A stretch of 52,120 bases of DNA from a bacterium BMS3Bbin13. Lineage in GTDB: Bacteria; Pseudomonadota; Gammaproteobacteria; 21-64-14. The position numbers and the translations under genes were made by a program. The notes below the pieces were generated by a model that worked only from the letters and a program-made list of their open reading frames with translations, searched no databases and had not been told where the DNA came from. Each line of letters opens with the position of its first letter. Position 1 is the first letter of the stretch. This document shows positions 26,140 to 36,011 of the stretch, piece by piece. The DNA lies in assembly GCA_002897735.1 (NCBI GenBank), contig BDTW01000016.1, forward strand, positions 1-52,120, written 5' to 3'.

Positions 26140-26829
26140 TCAAGGACCCGCCGGCGCGAGTGCATCCGGATAGCGGGCCTCGTTGACGGCGCGGCCGAGG
26201 GCGAAGGCCTCGTCCAGCGTAAGCAGCCACGCGCCCGGGTTCCGGACGATCCAACCGCGCGCCGCCTCGGGCGAGGCGAAGAAGTGCACGAAACGGCAGA
26301 AGCTCGCCGTCGTGTGCCGGCGCAGTTCCGCCTCGTCCGGCAACAGGAAGGAGACCACGGCGCCCGCAGGGTGCGCGGAGAGCACGCCGTGCGGGGCGAT
26401 CGTCAGGTGCACCGGCGTGCCGGTGGCGGGACACGCGGAGACGACGCGCGCGGTGGCGTTCAGCAGCCGCGGCAGGAACAGTGCGTCCCACGCGCACCAC
26501 GTGTAGAGTGCGACGCCGCCGACCTCGAAGCGGTGTGCGGTCTCGCCGACCGACAGCCCGAGAAACCCGGTCACCGCCCCGCTCTCGTCCCGGAACAGGC
26601 CCGGCCATCCCGCCAGCGTGTGTTCCACCTCCGGTGTCGCGCGACCCATGACATCGGCGAGCCGGGCGGAGGACACCGCGCGCCCGAGCGCGAGCGACCG
26701 GTAGAGGGTCAATGCAAGTTCCTGATCGGCCGACGCCAGCGAAGGGAAGGCATCTGCAAAGCGTGTTGCGAGTCCACGCTCCGCGCCGTCGGAACCAACC
26801 GGTGTTCCGGCACCTCCCGATCCATCCAT
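26140..26829 (-). CDS. merB: Alkylmercury lyase
   Basis: The 229-residue enzyme cleaves the carbon-mercury bond of organomercurials. The catalytic residues are recognisable: the first Cys and the Asp in LYTWCAWDALFLP (Cys96 and Asp99 of the plasmid R831b enzyme) and the second Cys in TASFCRFVHFF (Cys159). The N-terminal winged-helix-like domain is present. The ATG at 26829 follows GGAGG by eight bases. It is on the opposite strand to merRTP and lies downstream of an ArsR-family gene, so it is probably not controlled by MerR. It is somewhat longer at the N-terminus than the classical 212-residue protein. Confidence 0.93.
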   Translation of the reverse strand: MDGSGGAGTPVGSDGAERGLATRFADAFPSLASADQELALTLYRSLALGRAVSSARLADVMGRATPEVEHTLAGWPGLFRDESGAVTGFLGLSVGETAHRFEVGGVALYTWCAWDALFLPRLLNATARVVSACPATGTPVHLTIAPHGVLSAHPAGAVVSFLLPDEAELRRHTTASFCRFVHFFASPEAARGWIVRNPGAWLLTLDEAFALGRAVNEARYPDALAPAGP

Positions 26830-26935
26830 CTTCGTTCGCCTCCGTAGGGGACAGACCACGATTTTCCCGGCGCCGGAGCGACCGGGGAAACGGCCCATGG
26901 CGATCCCCCTCCCCGACAGGGACGGGGAAAACGCC

Positions 26936-27283
26936 TCACGCGCAGCGCGGCGCGCCGGGGCGATTCGGCATGCGCGCGAGGCGCGCGCGGTCGCGTGCGA
27001 ACGGCTCCCGCCGCGTCACCCCCGCGAGGGTGATCTGCAGAACCTGCTGCGCCCATTCGGGGAGGTCTTCCCGGATCCGGTAGTGGACCCAGAGACCCGC
27101 GCGACGATCGCGGACCACCCCGGCCTCGCGCAGCAGGGCCAGATGGCGCGAAACCTTGGGCTGGGTGACGGCGAGCGCGCAGGTCAATTCGCACACGCAT
27201 AATTCCCCCGCGGCCGCTAGCAGCAGGAGGCAACGCAACCGGGTGCCGTCACCGAGCGCACGGAAAAATGTGTTCGCGTCCAT
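26936..27283 (-). CDS. ArsR-family metalloid/metal-responsive repressor
   Basis: The 115-residue winged-helix protein (MDANTFFRALGDGTRLRCLL) carries cysteines at 29, 31 and 35 in GELCVCELTCAL, on the recognition-helix side, as in E. coli-type ArsR (CVCDLC). The third Cys is shifted by one. DNA recognition helix: TQPKVSRHLALLREAG. It should repress until As(III), Sb(III) or another thiophilic metal binds. It lies 106 bases upstream of merB on the same strand, so merB is its most likely target. An organomercurial or Hg(II) response is therefore possible but not shown. Confidence 0.88.
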   Translation of the reverse strand: MDANTFFRALGDGTRLRCLLLLAAAGELCVCELTCALAVTQPKVSRHLALLREAGVVRDRRAGLWVHYRIREDLPEWAQQVLQITLAGVTRREPFARDRARLARMPNRPGAPRCA

Positions 27284-27305
27284 GGACGTTATATTGCTCA
27301 ATTCG

Positions 27306-27334
27306 TATATATGTGTAAATAAACATTTTACCAA
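27306..27334 (-). promoter_or_regulatory. Promoter of the ArsR-family gene
   Basis: On the minus strand TTGGTA (27334-27329) and TATATA (27311-27306) are 17 bases apart in an AT-rich patch within very GC-rich DNA. The imperfect dyad ATTCGTATATATGTGTAAAT (27301-27320) overlaps the -10 and is the candidate operator. Confidence 0.5.
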
Positions 27335-27388
27335 ACCCCTCTCCGCCACGGAAACCCGGAAACAGGTACACCGAATGAGCGCCGGCGC

Positions 27389-27417
27389 TTGAGTGGAATC
27401 ACACCCCAGTATATATT
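27389..27417 (+). promoter_or_regulatory. Promoter of the NRAMP-like gene
   Basis: TTGAGT (27389-27394) and TATATT (27412-27417) are 17 bases apart, a good sigma-70 match. A Fur box follows immediately, over the expected transcription start. Confidence 0.6.
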
Positions 27418-27421
27418 AGAG

Positions 27422-27442
27422 CGAATGCGAATCGTTCTCATC
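27422..27442 (+). promoter_or_regulatory. Fur box
   Basis: CGAATGCGAATCGTTCTCATC matches the Fur consensus (GATAATGATAATCATTATC) in its repeated AATxxxAATxxTTxTCAT pattern. Its position just downstream of the -10 would block transcription of the NRAMP-like gene when iron is plentiful. Confidence 0.7.
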
Positions 27443-27463
27443 CGCTATTAAGGAACCGTCAAA

Positions 27464-28714
27464 GTGGACCTTTCTTCGCGCACTCCGCCAGGCACCCTCC
27501 CTCGTTGGCGAATGTTCATGCTGGTCATCGGCCCCGGCCTAGTGGTCATGCTCGCCGATACCGACGCGGGCAGCGTGATCACGGCCGCACAGAGCGGTGC
27601 CCGTTGGGGCTACAAGCTCCTGCTGCTCCAGGCGCTGTTGATCCCGATCCTCTATATGGTGCAGGAACTCACCGTGCGGCTTGGGCTCGTCACCGGGCGA
27701 GGCCACGGGGAACTGATCCGGGAACGCTTCGGGCGCGGCTGGGCGTGGCTGTCGGTCTCGACCCTGGTGGTGGCCTGCCTGGGGGCACTGGTCTCGGAAC
27801 TGAGCGGCATGGCCGGGGTGGGCCTGCTCTACGGGGTACCGACTTGGCTCACCATGCTGCTGACGATCGCCCTTATTCTTACCGTGGTGTGGACCGGCTC
27901 CTATCGCTCGGTGGAGCGCATCGCGATCCTGCTCGGCATCTTCGAACTGGCGTTTCTGTGGGTCGCCTGGCGCGCGCACCCCGATCCCGCCCGACTGATG
28001 GACGAACTTACCCACATCCCGTTGGGCGATCCGCAGTATCTCTATCTCGCGGCCGCCAATGTCGGCGCGGTGATCATGCCCTGGATGGTCTTCTATCAGC
28101 AGTCGGCCGTCGTGGACAAGGGGCTCGGTCGCGAACACTTACACGCCGCGCGCCTCGACACCGCCATCGGCGCCGTCATCACCCAGGTGATCATGGCGGC
28201 GGTCCTGATCGCCGCGGCGGCGACGATCGGTCGGACGCGACCCGATACCCCGCTCGATACCGTGCAGCAGATCGCGGCGGCGCTCACCCCGTTCCTGGGG
28301 GTCAACGTCGGTCGTGCGGTGTTCGCCGTGGGAATGAGCGGCGCGGCGTTGGTCGCGACCCTGGTGGTTACGCTCGCCGCCGCGTGGGGCCTTGGCGAGG
28401 TCACCGGGTACCGCCGTTCCCTGGAGAACCACCCACGCGAGGCGCCGTGGTTCTACGGCACCTTCAGCGCCGCTCTGGTCGCCGCCGCGCTCGTAGTCAC
28501 CTCGGGGGTCAATCTCGTGGACTTGAGCGTCGCCGTCGAAGTCATGAACGCCCTGCTCCTGCCGGTGGTGCTCGGCTTCCTGTTCCTGCTCGCCTGCAAG
28601 GCACTCCCCGATCCCTATCGCCTGCGCGGCGCCTATGCCTGGATCACCGGCACGGTCATCCTCGCCACCGCGGGCTTCGGCGTATACGCCGGCTTGAGCG
28701 GCGCCCTCGGCTGA
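27464..28714 (+). CDS. NRAMP-family divalent metal transporter, non-canonical
   Basis: The 416-residue protein has about 11 membrane segments and aligns with NRAMP transporters (opening RWRMFMLVIGPGLVVMLAD). The canonical metal-binding DPGN of segment 1 is replaced by D34-A-G-S (ADTDAGSVITA), and the segment 6 MxH motif reads IMPWMVFYQQS. Such variants occur in NRAMP-related proteins with altered metal choice, including the Mg- or broad-range types. The start is a GTG after AAGGA. The Fur box points to iron or manganese uptake. It ends 26 bases before a convergent cardiolipin synthase gene. Confidence 0.85.
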   Translation: MDLSSRTPPGTLPRWRMFMLVIGPGLVVMLADTDAGSVITAAQSGARWGYKLLLLQALLIPILYMVQELTVRLGLVTGRGHGELIRERFGRGWAWLSVSTLVVACLGALVSELSGMAGVGLLYGVPTWLTMLLTIALILTVVWTGSYRSVERIAILLGIFELAFLWVAWRAHPDPARLMDELTHIPLGDPQYLYLAAANVGAVIMPWMVFYQQSAVVDKGLGREHLHAARLDTAIGAVITQVIMAAVLIAAAATIGRTRPDTPLDTVQQIAAALTPFLGVNVGRAVFAVGMSGAALVATLVVTLAAAWGLGEVTGYRRSLENHPREAPWFYGTFSAALVAAALVVTSGVNLVDLSVAVEVMNALLLPVVLGFLFLLACKALPDPYRLRGAYAWITGTVILATAGFGVYAGLSGALG

Positions 28715-28740
28715 CCGGCTCGGGCGGCGCCCCCGGCGTG

Positions 28741-29895
28741 CTACAGCCAGCGCCGGGCCGCCCAGCCGACCCACTCCGCAGGCCGGCGGTTCCAGGCGCG
28801 GTGCCGCCAGTGCGACAGTGTGACCTCGCGGGCGGCGCCGAGGTTCTCCTCGAACTGCCGGTACAGTGCGGCGCACAGCCCCGTGTCGCGCGTCAGCACG
28901 GTCAGTTCATGGTTGAGCAGCAGACTGCGGTAATCGAGATTGGCGGTACCCACCGCGACCCAGGATTCGTCCGCCTGCAGAATCTTGGCGTGCAGCATGC
29001 GCGGCTGGTACTCGAAGATACGCACGCCGTCGGCGAGCAGCCCGGCATAGCTCGCGCGCGCCGCCCACGCGGCGAGCGCGACGTCGCCCTTCGCAGGCAC
29101 CAGCACGTACACCTCCACGCCGCGCGCCGCCGCCGCGACCAGCGCCCGCTGCATGGGATGATCGGGCACGAAATAGGGTGTGGTCACGCGGATCACGCGC
29201 TGCGCGTCGCCGATCAGCTTGACGTACACTCGCCGCATCCGATTGCGGCAGCCCCGGGAAGGCGTGGGGATGAGTGCGGTGCTCGACGTCGCGGGGTACT
29301 CCGGGCTCCAGCGACTGCGCCCCGCCCAGAAGGCGTCGAACAGGTGCTGCGCCTGAAGCGCCGGCGCGCCCTGCATCCGCACGTGGCTGTCGCGCCAGCG
29401 CTGCTCCCCGAATGCCTCGGCCGAGGACTCCCGGTGGATGTTGAATCCCCCGACGTAGGCGCACGCGCCGTCGGCCACCAGCAGCTTCCGATGATTGCGC
29501 CGGTTGTAGCGTAACGGCTCGCGCCACGACCAGCGATGGAACCAGCGCACGCGGATCGGGCTCGCGCGCAGGAACCGCGCGAGCCGCGTCGAACCCCATA
29601 CCAGCCAGCCGGCCGCATCCAGATGCAGCCGCACCTCCACGCCCTCGCGCGCGCGTCGGGCGAGCGCCTCGGCGAAGCGCCAGCCGATCTCGTCGTCCGC
29701 GAAGATATAGCTCTCCAGGGACAGCCGCCTGCGTGCGCCCGCGATGCTGGCCAGCATCGCCGCATACAGCAGGTCCCCTTCGGAGAACGCCTCCAGGGCG
29801 TCGTGCCCCCGCGTAAGCCGGGGGACACAGCGGTGACGGTCCGGGTGGCGCAAGTCAAGCACCCGCCGGTCCCGGAGGAAGGACGAAGAACGCAC
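28741..29895 (-). CDS. clsB: Cardiolipin synthase/phospholipase D-family protein (ClsB-like)
   Basis: The 384-residue protein has two HKD motifs: H135-K137-D142 (HRKLLVADGACAYVGG) and H302-K304-D309 (HAKILQADESWVAVG). It lacks the N-terminal membrane helices of ClsA, so it matches the ClsB class. It makes cardiolipin from phosphatidylglycerol and another phospholipid at the inner membrane. The start is a GTG at 29895 after GGGGGATCC. It is 98 bases downstream of the BrkB-family gene on the same strand, a common pairing of envelope genes. Confidence 0.9.
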   Translation of the reverse strand: MRSSSFLRDRRVLDLRHPDRHRCVPRLTRGHDALEAFSEGDLLYAAMLASIAGARRRLSLESYIFADDEIGWRFAEALARRAREGVEVRLHLDAAGWLVWGSTRLARFLRASPIRVRWFHRWSWREPLRYNRRNHRKLLVADGACAYVGGFNIHRESSAEAFGEQRWRDSHVRMQGAPALQAQHLFDAFWAGRSRWSPEYPATSSTALIPTPSRGCRNRMRRVYVKLIGDAQRVIRVTTPYFVPDHPMQRALVAAAARGVEVYVLVPAKGDVALAAWAARASYAGLLADGVRIFEYQPRMLHAKILQADESWVAVGTANLDYRSLLLNHELTVLTRDTGLCAALYRQFEENLGAAREVTLSHWRHRAWNRRPAEWVGWAARRWL

Positions 29896-29993
29896 GGATC
29901 CCCCGCGCCATTCGGCGCTCGAGGCACCGCAGGCCCTTCCCGCGGGTCGAATGCTCGAGGAGACGGGCGGCGGTCATGGGCGGTGCGGCGGGG

Positions 29994-31382
29994 CTACCGG
30001 GAGTCGGCCGCACCGCGCTTCGCGGACGCCGGCGGCGGCCGGACCCCGGCGGCGCGGGCGGATGAATCGACCGGGGCCTCATCCTGAAGCAGCGATGCAA
30101 GCGGCGTGTGCAAGTGCTCGGCGAGCCCTTGATCCGCGGCCGCCAGGGTCGCCGCCAGCATACGGTCCCAACGGTCGGCGACGACCACGCCCGGCGAATC
30201 CGCGTGCAGCGCGAGGCGCGCGCCGGTGTAGAGGTCGTACAGGCTGAAGCGGTCCAGGTCCCGGCCGAGCAACCACTTGTTCCCACCCGCCACCGGTGCG
30301 ACCAGGCGCAACGCTTCCAGACGCGCGAGCATGTCCTGGATCGCCGCGGTCGAGTACTGGCGCTCCAGGCGCAGCAGTTGCTCCAGGCGCAGGCCCTTGC
30401 CCTGTGTGTGCGCCGCCGACAGATGCCCGAGCAGCCGGAAGGCGAGGCGCACCGAGCGACCCGCCTCCTCGTCGCTCACGCCGGTACGGTGGCAGCGCGC
30501 CCCCAGGCAATAGGTGACCTCGGCGCCCAACAGGACGATCACCCACGTGATGTAGACCCAGAGCATGAACAACGGGATGACCGCCAGTCCGCCGTAGAGC
30601 AGCTCGTAGTTGTGCACCTGGGCCACGTAGGCCGCGAAGACACGCTTGGAAAGTTCGAACAGGGCCGTCGTGAACAACCCACCGACGGCGGCGTGCACGA
30701 CCCGGACGTAGGCGCGCGGCGCCACCAGAAACAGCAGGGCGAAACCCGCGGTCTCCACCGACAGCGGCACCAGCCACATCCCGATCCAGCCAAGCCACTG
30801 CGAGAAGCTCACCAGGGCCTGATACTTGGCGAGCAGGAAATTCGTGGTGGTGAAGCTGACGCTCAGAAACAACGGTCCCAGGGTCACGAGCGCCCAGTAC
30901 CCGACCAGCGTCGAGAGGATGGAGCGACGACGGTGGCTGCGCCAGATCCGGTTGAGCACCGAGTCGATCTCCCACAGGATCAGGGTGACCAGACCCACGA
31001 CCCAGACCAGCCCGAACGCGCTCAGGCGCGCGGCATGGGTGCCGAACTCGGTGAGGTATCGGAGAACGGCCTCCCGCGAGACCGGGATCAGGTGGCGGAT
31101 GATGCTGGTGCTGAGCGCGTTGAGCTGCTCGTGGAAGCCGGGAAACGAACTGAGGACACCGAATGCCACGATCCCGATGGGCACCAGCGCCAGGAGCGTG
31201 GTGAAGGTCAGGCTCGCCGCCCGCGTGGGGATCTCGTCGCGCCAGGAACGCGACCATACCGCGGCGAAAAACCCCCACAGCCGGTTGCGCCGCAACCGCA
31301 GCCACCCGAACAGCAAGGCCACGCGCGGACCGGCGACGATCCGCCGCGAACCGCCGTGCTCCCTGTGCGGCGCCGCCACCAT
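29994..31382 (-). CDS. YihY/BrkB-family inner-membrane protein
   Basis: The 462-residue protein has six membrane segments typical of the YihY/virulence-factor BrkB family (RAASLTFTTLLALVPIG, LLYGGLAVIPLFMLWVYITW, LGAEVTYCLGA). A C-terminal cytoplasmic domain of about 150 residues follows, with a winged-helix-like stretch (LEQLLRLERQYSTAAIQDML) and an alanine-rich tail. The family's function is unsettled; it was once wrongly called ribonuclease BN. The ATG at 31382 is chosen because upstream codons are arginine/proline-rich. It is upstream of clsB. Confidence 0.9.
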   Translation of the reverse strand: MVAAPHREHGGSRRIVAGPRVALLFGWLRLRRNRLWGFFAAVWSRSWRDEIPTRAASLTFTTLLALVPIGIVAFGVLSSFPGFHEQLNALSTSIIRHLIPVSREAVLRYLTEFGTHAARLSAFGLVWVVGLVTLILWEIDSVLNRIWRSHRRRSILSTLVGYWALVTLGPLFLSVSFTTTNFLLAKYQALVSFSQWLGWIGMWLVPLSVETAGFALLFLVAPRAYVRVVHAAVGGLFTTALFELSKRVFAAYVAQVHNYELLYGGLAVIPLFMLWVYITWVIVLLGAEVTYCLGARCHRTGVSDEEAGRSVRLAFRLLGHLSAAHTQGKGLRLEQLLRLERQYSTAAIQDMLARLEALRLVAPVAGGNKWLLGRDLDRFSLYDLYTGARLALHADSPGVVVADRWDRMLAATLAAADQGLAEHLHTPLASLLQDEAPVDSSARAAGVRPPPASAKRGAADSR

Positions 31383-31838
31383 CGACCATCTCCGTGCGTC
31401 ACGCAACCGTCTGAAGCCCGCCCGGTGATCCGTGCCCCGGGCGTGCCCTCGGGATCCCGGGCACGCCGCACCGAAGGGGAGGACCGACGGAACCCCTGCT
31501 CCGGGCCGGACCCTGCGTGCCGAACGGCGGAGCCGGGCGGCGGCACGGCACACCCCGTCCGACTGTAACCCGCCCGGCCCGGGGGCTGTCAACCGACGCC
31601 GGCCCGGCCGTTCGGTGATTATTCCCCGCGCCGGAGGTCACCGCCGACCACATACTTTAATGGCGCACCCACGCTGCGAGCGCACGGCGAGACCCCGATT
31701 ACGAGCTTGGATGCCCCGTTTCGCATACGAGGCACGGCGACACACCAGATGGCCGCCCCCCCGAAGGAGGGGGAAAACCCTCCATTCAGACCCGCCCGAC
31801 AGAGTCGGCGAAGGGCGGAATCGGGTACGTCGCCGCGC
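31383..31838. other. Gene-free region between enolase and the BrkB-family gene
   Basis: This 456-base gap holds a dispersed repeat (31706-31775). It also holds a GGAGGG-N6-CCCTCC stem at about 31765-31784, which may act as the enolase terminator. Nothing else is recognisable. Confidence 0.5.
31706..31775 (+). repeat. Dispersed intergenic repeat, copy B
   Basis: CTTGGATGCCCCGTTTCGCA, continuing TACGAGGCACGGCGACACAC, matches the minus strand of 16231-16302 with only about three differences in 38 bases; a similar GC-rich stem follows. It is probably a REP- or MITE-like element. Confidence 0.65.
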
Positions 31839-33302
<1,464 letters not shown>

Positions 33303-33378
33303 TCAGACAAGAACACGCCCCCGTTCCGGGCCCGACTGCGGGGCGGGAGAACCGGGTCATGACGGAAAGCCCGGGCGC

Positions 33379-35136
33379 TCAAACCCCGCTCTCCAACACC
33401 ACCATGGGACGCAGCTCGTCGGCGAGTTGCGTCAGGCGCTCCAGTTCCGCGGCGAGCTCACGGCTATGTGCGTCGGCCTGCGCCGCGTTCTCCTCGTTGC
33501 GCTCCATGCCCTTTCTGATGGCCCCCTCGATGCCCGTCCGGGCCGTATCGACGCGCTCCAGCATGGCCACCTTGAAATCACGCATGCTCTTATCCAGGCG
33601 CTGGGCGAAATCATAGCGCACCCGCCCGGCCTGGGTCTCGGCGAGTTCCCGGGCATAGCGCAGCGCCTGCTTGAAAATCAGGTTATCGCCCAGAATCTTC
33701 GGCAGGGCCAACACCAGCGATGAAGTGATGATCTTGAGGGCGGGCGGCTCGTTCCAGTACTTGTAATAGAAACGGGATTTCTCGCTCCAATCCGCCTGCG
33801 CGCCGACGACCTCGAACTCCACCGAGAACAGCTCGGAGGAAAACCGGAAGAGTTCGTCCACCATACCATCGATTTTCCCGCCAAAGCGGGAACACAAGTC
33901 CTGGAACAAGCCCGCGACGCGTTCCTCTTCCTCGCGCCGGAAGCCGTCCCAGGCCATGAGCACCTCCTGCCTCACGTACTGTTCCAGATCCACACGCAGT
34001 TCGCGCGAGTGCAGACGGCGGTTCGCCTCGAAACGGGCCTTCACCTTGTCTTCCAGTTCCCCGATCAATCGGCCCTTGAACGCATCCGCATCGTCGGTCA
34101 GTTCCTGGTCCGCCAGCCGCTTGGCCTCGGCTTCCAGCAAAATGGTGAAGGCCCGCTTTTCCCGCTCCATTTCGCCGAGCTTCCCCTCGAAGGCCGCCAA
34201 CTTGGATTGCAGCTCCTCGGCGGATATGCGCAGCGAAGCGATGGCCAACTGCGTCTTCGCCCGACTCTGGGAGACGATGCGCAGCATTCTCTTGGCCAGG
34301 GCCGAAACGAGGGCATAGTCCTTGCCCTCCACGAGGAATCGCTCCAGGACCGTGGTGAAGTCGGGGAAGCGGCTTTTATCCAGCAACGCCTGATCGCCGC
34401 TTTGAATCGCCTCCAGGGCCATACGGGCGGAGACCGGATAAACCGGGACCGCCCGCCCGAGGACCCCTTCGAGGGTGCGGCGGGCGAAATCCAGCGATTC
34501 GGTGAGTTCGGTCTCACAAAGCAGATCGGCCTTGTTGAGCAGGAAAAAAATACGGCCGGCGTAGGCCTGGGCGTCCGCCAGGAAATCCATCTCCGCCTGT
34601 CCCAACGGCTGATCCGCGGAGAGGATGAACAGCACCGCATCGGCCTTCGAGAGGTAGCGGTAGGCCATGTCGGTGTTGTGTCGATACACCGATCCGATGC
34701 CCGGCGTGTCGATGATCCGCACGCCGGCGGCAAGCCAGGGCGACGGCCAGGTGATCCGCACTTCGTGCACACGCTTCTCGTTGTGTGGATTTCCCTTCTC
34801 GGTGACGTAATCGGCCAGCGCCTGCGGCATAATCTCGCGATGCTCGTCGTTTTCGAAGATCACTTCCACGCTCGCCTGTTCGCCATGCTCGAGCACGGTG
34901 GCGATGGCGGTGAGCGGAATCACTCCGACCGGCAACAGACGCGCGCCGATCAACGCATTGATGAGGGTGCTCTTTCCGCGCTTGAATTCACCCACCGTCA
35001 CCAAGCTGAATTGCCTCGAATCCGCCCGCTCCCGCAACGCATCGAGTTCTGCGCCGGACATGGCCGGCAAATCGAGCGCCTCACCCAGGCAAGCGCGGAA
35101 TTGCTTCATGGGACCGTCATAACTCACGCTGTGCAT
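33379..35136 (-). CDS. Bacterial dynamin-like GTPase
   Basis: The 585-residue protein has a dynamin-type G domain: P-loop GEFKRGKS (49-56), switch threonine near T76 (PLTAIAT), DTPGIGS (143-149) and NKAD (201-204). Long helical stalk segments follow (QSKLAAFEGKLGEMEREKRA and later coils). A hydrophobic stretch near residue 490 (PPALKIITSSLVLALP) could be the membrane paddle. Such proteins remodel or protect membranes in a GTP-dependent way. The ATG follows CGGAGG. It is preceded 49 bases upstream by a zinc-ribbon/HEAT protein, probably the same transcript. Confidence 0.9.
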   Translation of the reverse strand: MHSVSYDGPMKQFRACLGEALDLPAMSGAELDALRERADSRQFSLVTVGEFKRGKSTLINALIGARLLPVGVIPLTAIATVLEHGEQASVEVIFENDEHREIMPQALADYVTEKGNPHNEKRVHEVRITWPSPWLAAGVRIIDTPGIGSVYRHNTDMAYRYLSKADAVLFILSADQPLGQAEMDFLADAQAYAGRIFFLLNKADLLCETELTESLDFARRTLEGVLGRAVPVYPVSARMALEAIQSGDQALLDKSRFPDFTTVLERFLVEGKDYALVSALAKRMLRIVSQSRAKTQLAIASLRISAEELQSKLAAFEGKLGEMEREKRAFTILLEAEAKRLADQELTDDADAFKGRLIGELEDKVKARFEANRRLHSRELRVDLEQYVRQEVLMAWDGFRREEEERVAGLFQDLCSRFGGKIDGMVDELFRFSSELFSVEFEVVGAQADWSEKSRFYYKYWNEPPALKIITSSLVLALPKILGDNLIFKQALRYARELAETQAGRVRYDFAQRLDKSMRDFKVAMLERVDTARTGIEGAIRKGMERNEENAAQADAHSRELAAELERLTQLADELRPMVVLESGV

Positions 35137-35185
35137 ACGATGCCTCCGTCGGGCTTGGCGTTGGATACTGCATGCGAAACCGTAT

Positions 35186-35587
35186 TCACCGGCGTTCTGC
35201 GGGCCTGCCGCGCGAGTGGTCGATACATCGCGAGCGATCGCGGATGGGGCGCGAGGGATGGTTCTGCAGCATAGCGAGTGCGGCGTCGAGTTCCGTCCCG
35301 CGCGGGAGCTTCCGGAGGCTGCGCAGGATCTCAAGGTTTTGCACGATATCGATCGGGTGGCGCAAAGCACATTGTGCCAACGGCAGCGCCGCTCGATCGT
35401 CACGCTGATTGCCCAGGGTAATGATCGCCCCCATCCTGACCTCCGAGATGGGATGCCAGAGCGCACGGAGCATCCGTTCGGAATACGGCGTCCGGAGTTC
35501 CCATTCGGGGATGTCGGACCGGCATTGGGGGCATATCGTGTGCGTTCGGTCGATCGGCTCGAAACACACCGGGCAGAAGTACTCCAT
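35186..35587 (-). CDS. Zinc-ribbon and HEAT-repeat protein
   Basis: The 133-residue protein begins MEYFCPVCFEPIDRTH with a four-cysteine ribbon (Cys5, 8, 19, 22). Helical HEAT-like repeats follow (ALWHPISEVRMGAIITLGN, LAQCALRHP, LDAALAMLQNHP). The ribbon plus HEAT architecture suggests an adaptor that binds another protein. Its likely partner is the dynamin-like GTPase directly downstream. The exact start is uncertain because no clear ribosome site precedes the ATG. A longer frame from 35629 would add 14 poorly conserved residues. Confidence 0.75.
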   Translation of the reverse strand: MEYFCPVCFEPIDRTHTICPQCRSDIPEWELRTPYSERMLRALWHPISEVRMGAIITLGNQRDDRAALPLAQCALRHPIDIVQNLEILRSLRKLPRGTELDAALAMLQNHPSRPIRDRSRCIDHSRGRPAERR

Positions 35588-36011
35588 CACGGACGTCCCA
35601 AATACGCCTCCGGTGCCGTCTCCGGTCACACATACCGCGCACCGAGCACGAATCGGCGACCGATACGAACGCCCGGCTCAAGGCCATACCAACGAGCTAT
35701 CTTATCACACGGCGATGCGTGTGGGTCACGCCGCGATCGGCGTTGGACCGGTCTCGCCATTGCACCCTCAAAACCGGGGCGCTCGTCAAAATCGAGGGGG
35801 CTTGACGCGGCGCAACCGATCCCATGGGGATGTGTGCGAAAATCGGCTGTGGCGTATTGTCGTCAGCAGCGTCGGCAGCGTCGGCAGCGTCGGCAGCGTC
35901 GGCAGCAGCGGCGGCAGCGGCGGCAGCGGCGGCTGTGGTGCGCGGGCGGCCGGTGAGGCGGCCCCGCGGACTATATGCGGAATGCGTCGGTCGAATGCGG
36001 GTACCCGGGCA
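35588..36011. other. Divergent intergenic region with a microsatellite
   Basis: This 424-base gap separates the zinc-ribbon/HEAT gene (minus) from the prenyltransferase-repeat gene (plus). It contains the microsatellite at 35859-35934. TTGACG (35802-35807) is a possible -35 for the plus gene, but no good -10 is seen. Confidence 0.5.
35859..35934. repeat. GTCGGCAGC / GGCGGCAGC microsatellite
   Basis: About four units of CAGCGTCGG are followed by three units of CAGCGGCGG, all with a 9-base period. Because the unit is a multiple of three, copy changes keep any reading frame. If translation began upstream, it would encode a Ser-Val-Gly/Ser-Gly-Gly linker. It sits about 80 bases before the prenyltransferase-repeat start. 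Confidence 0.85.
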
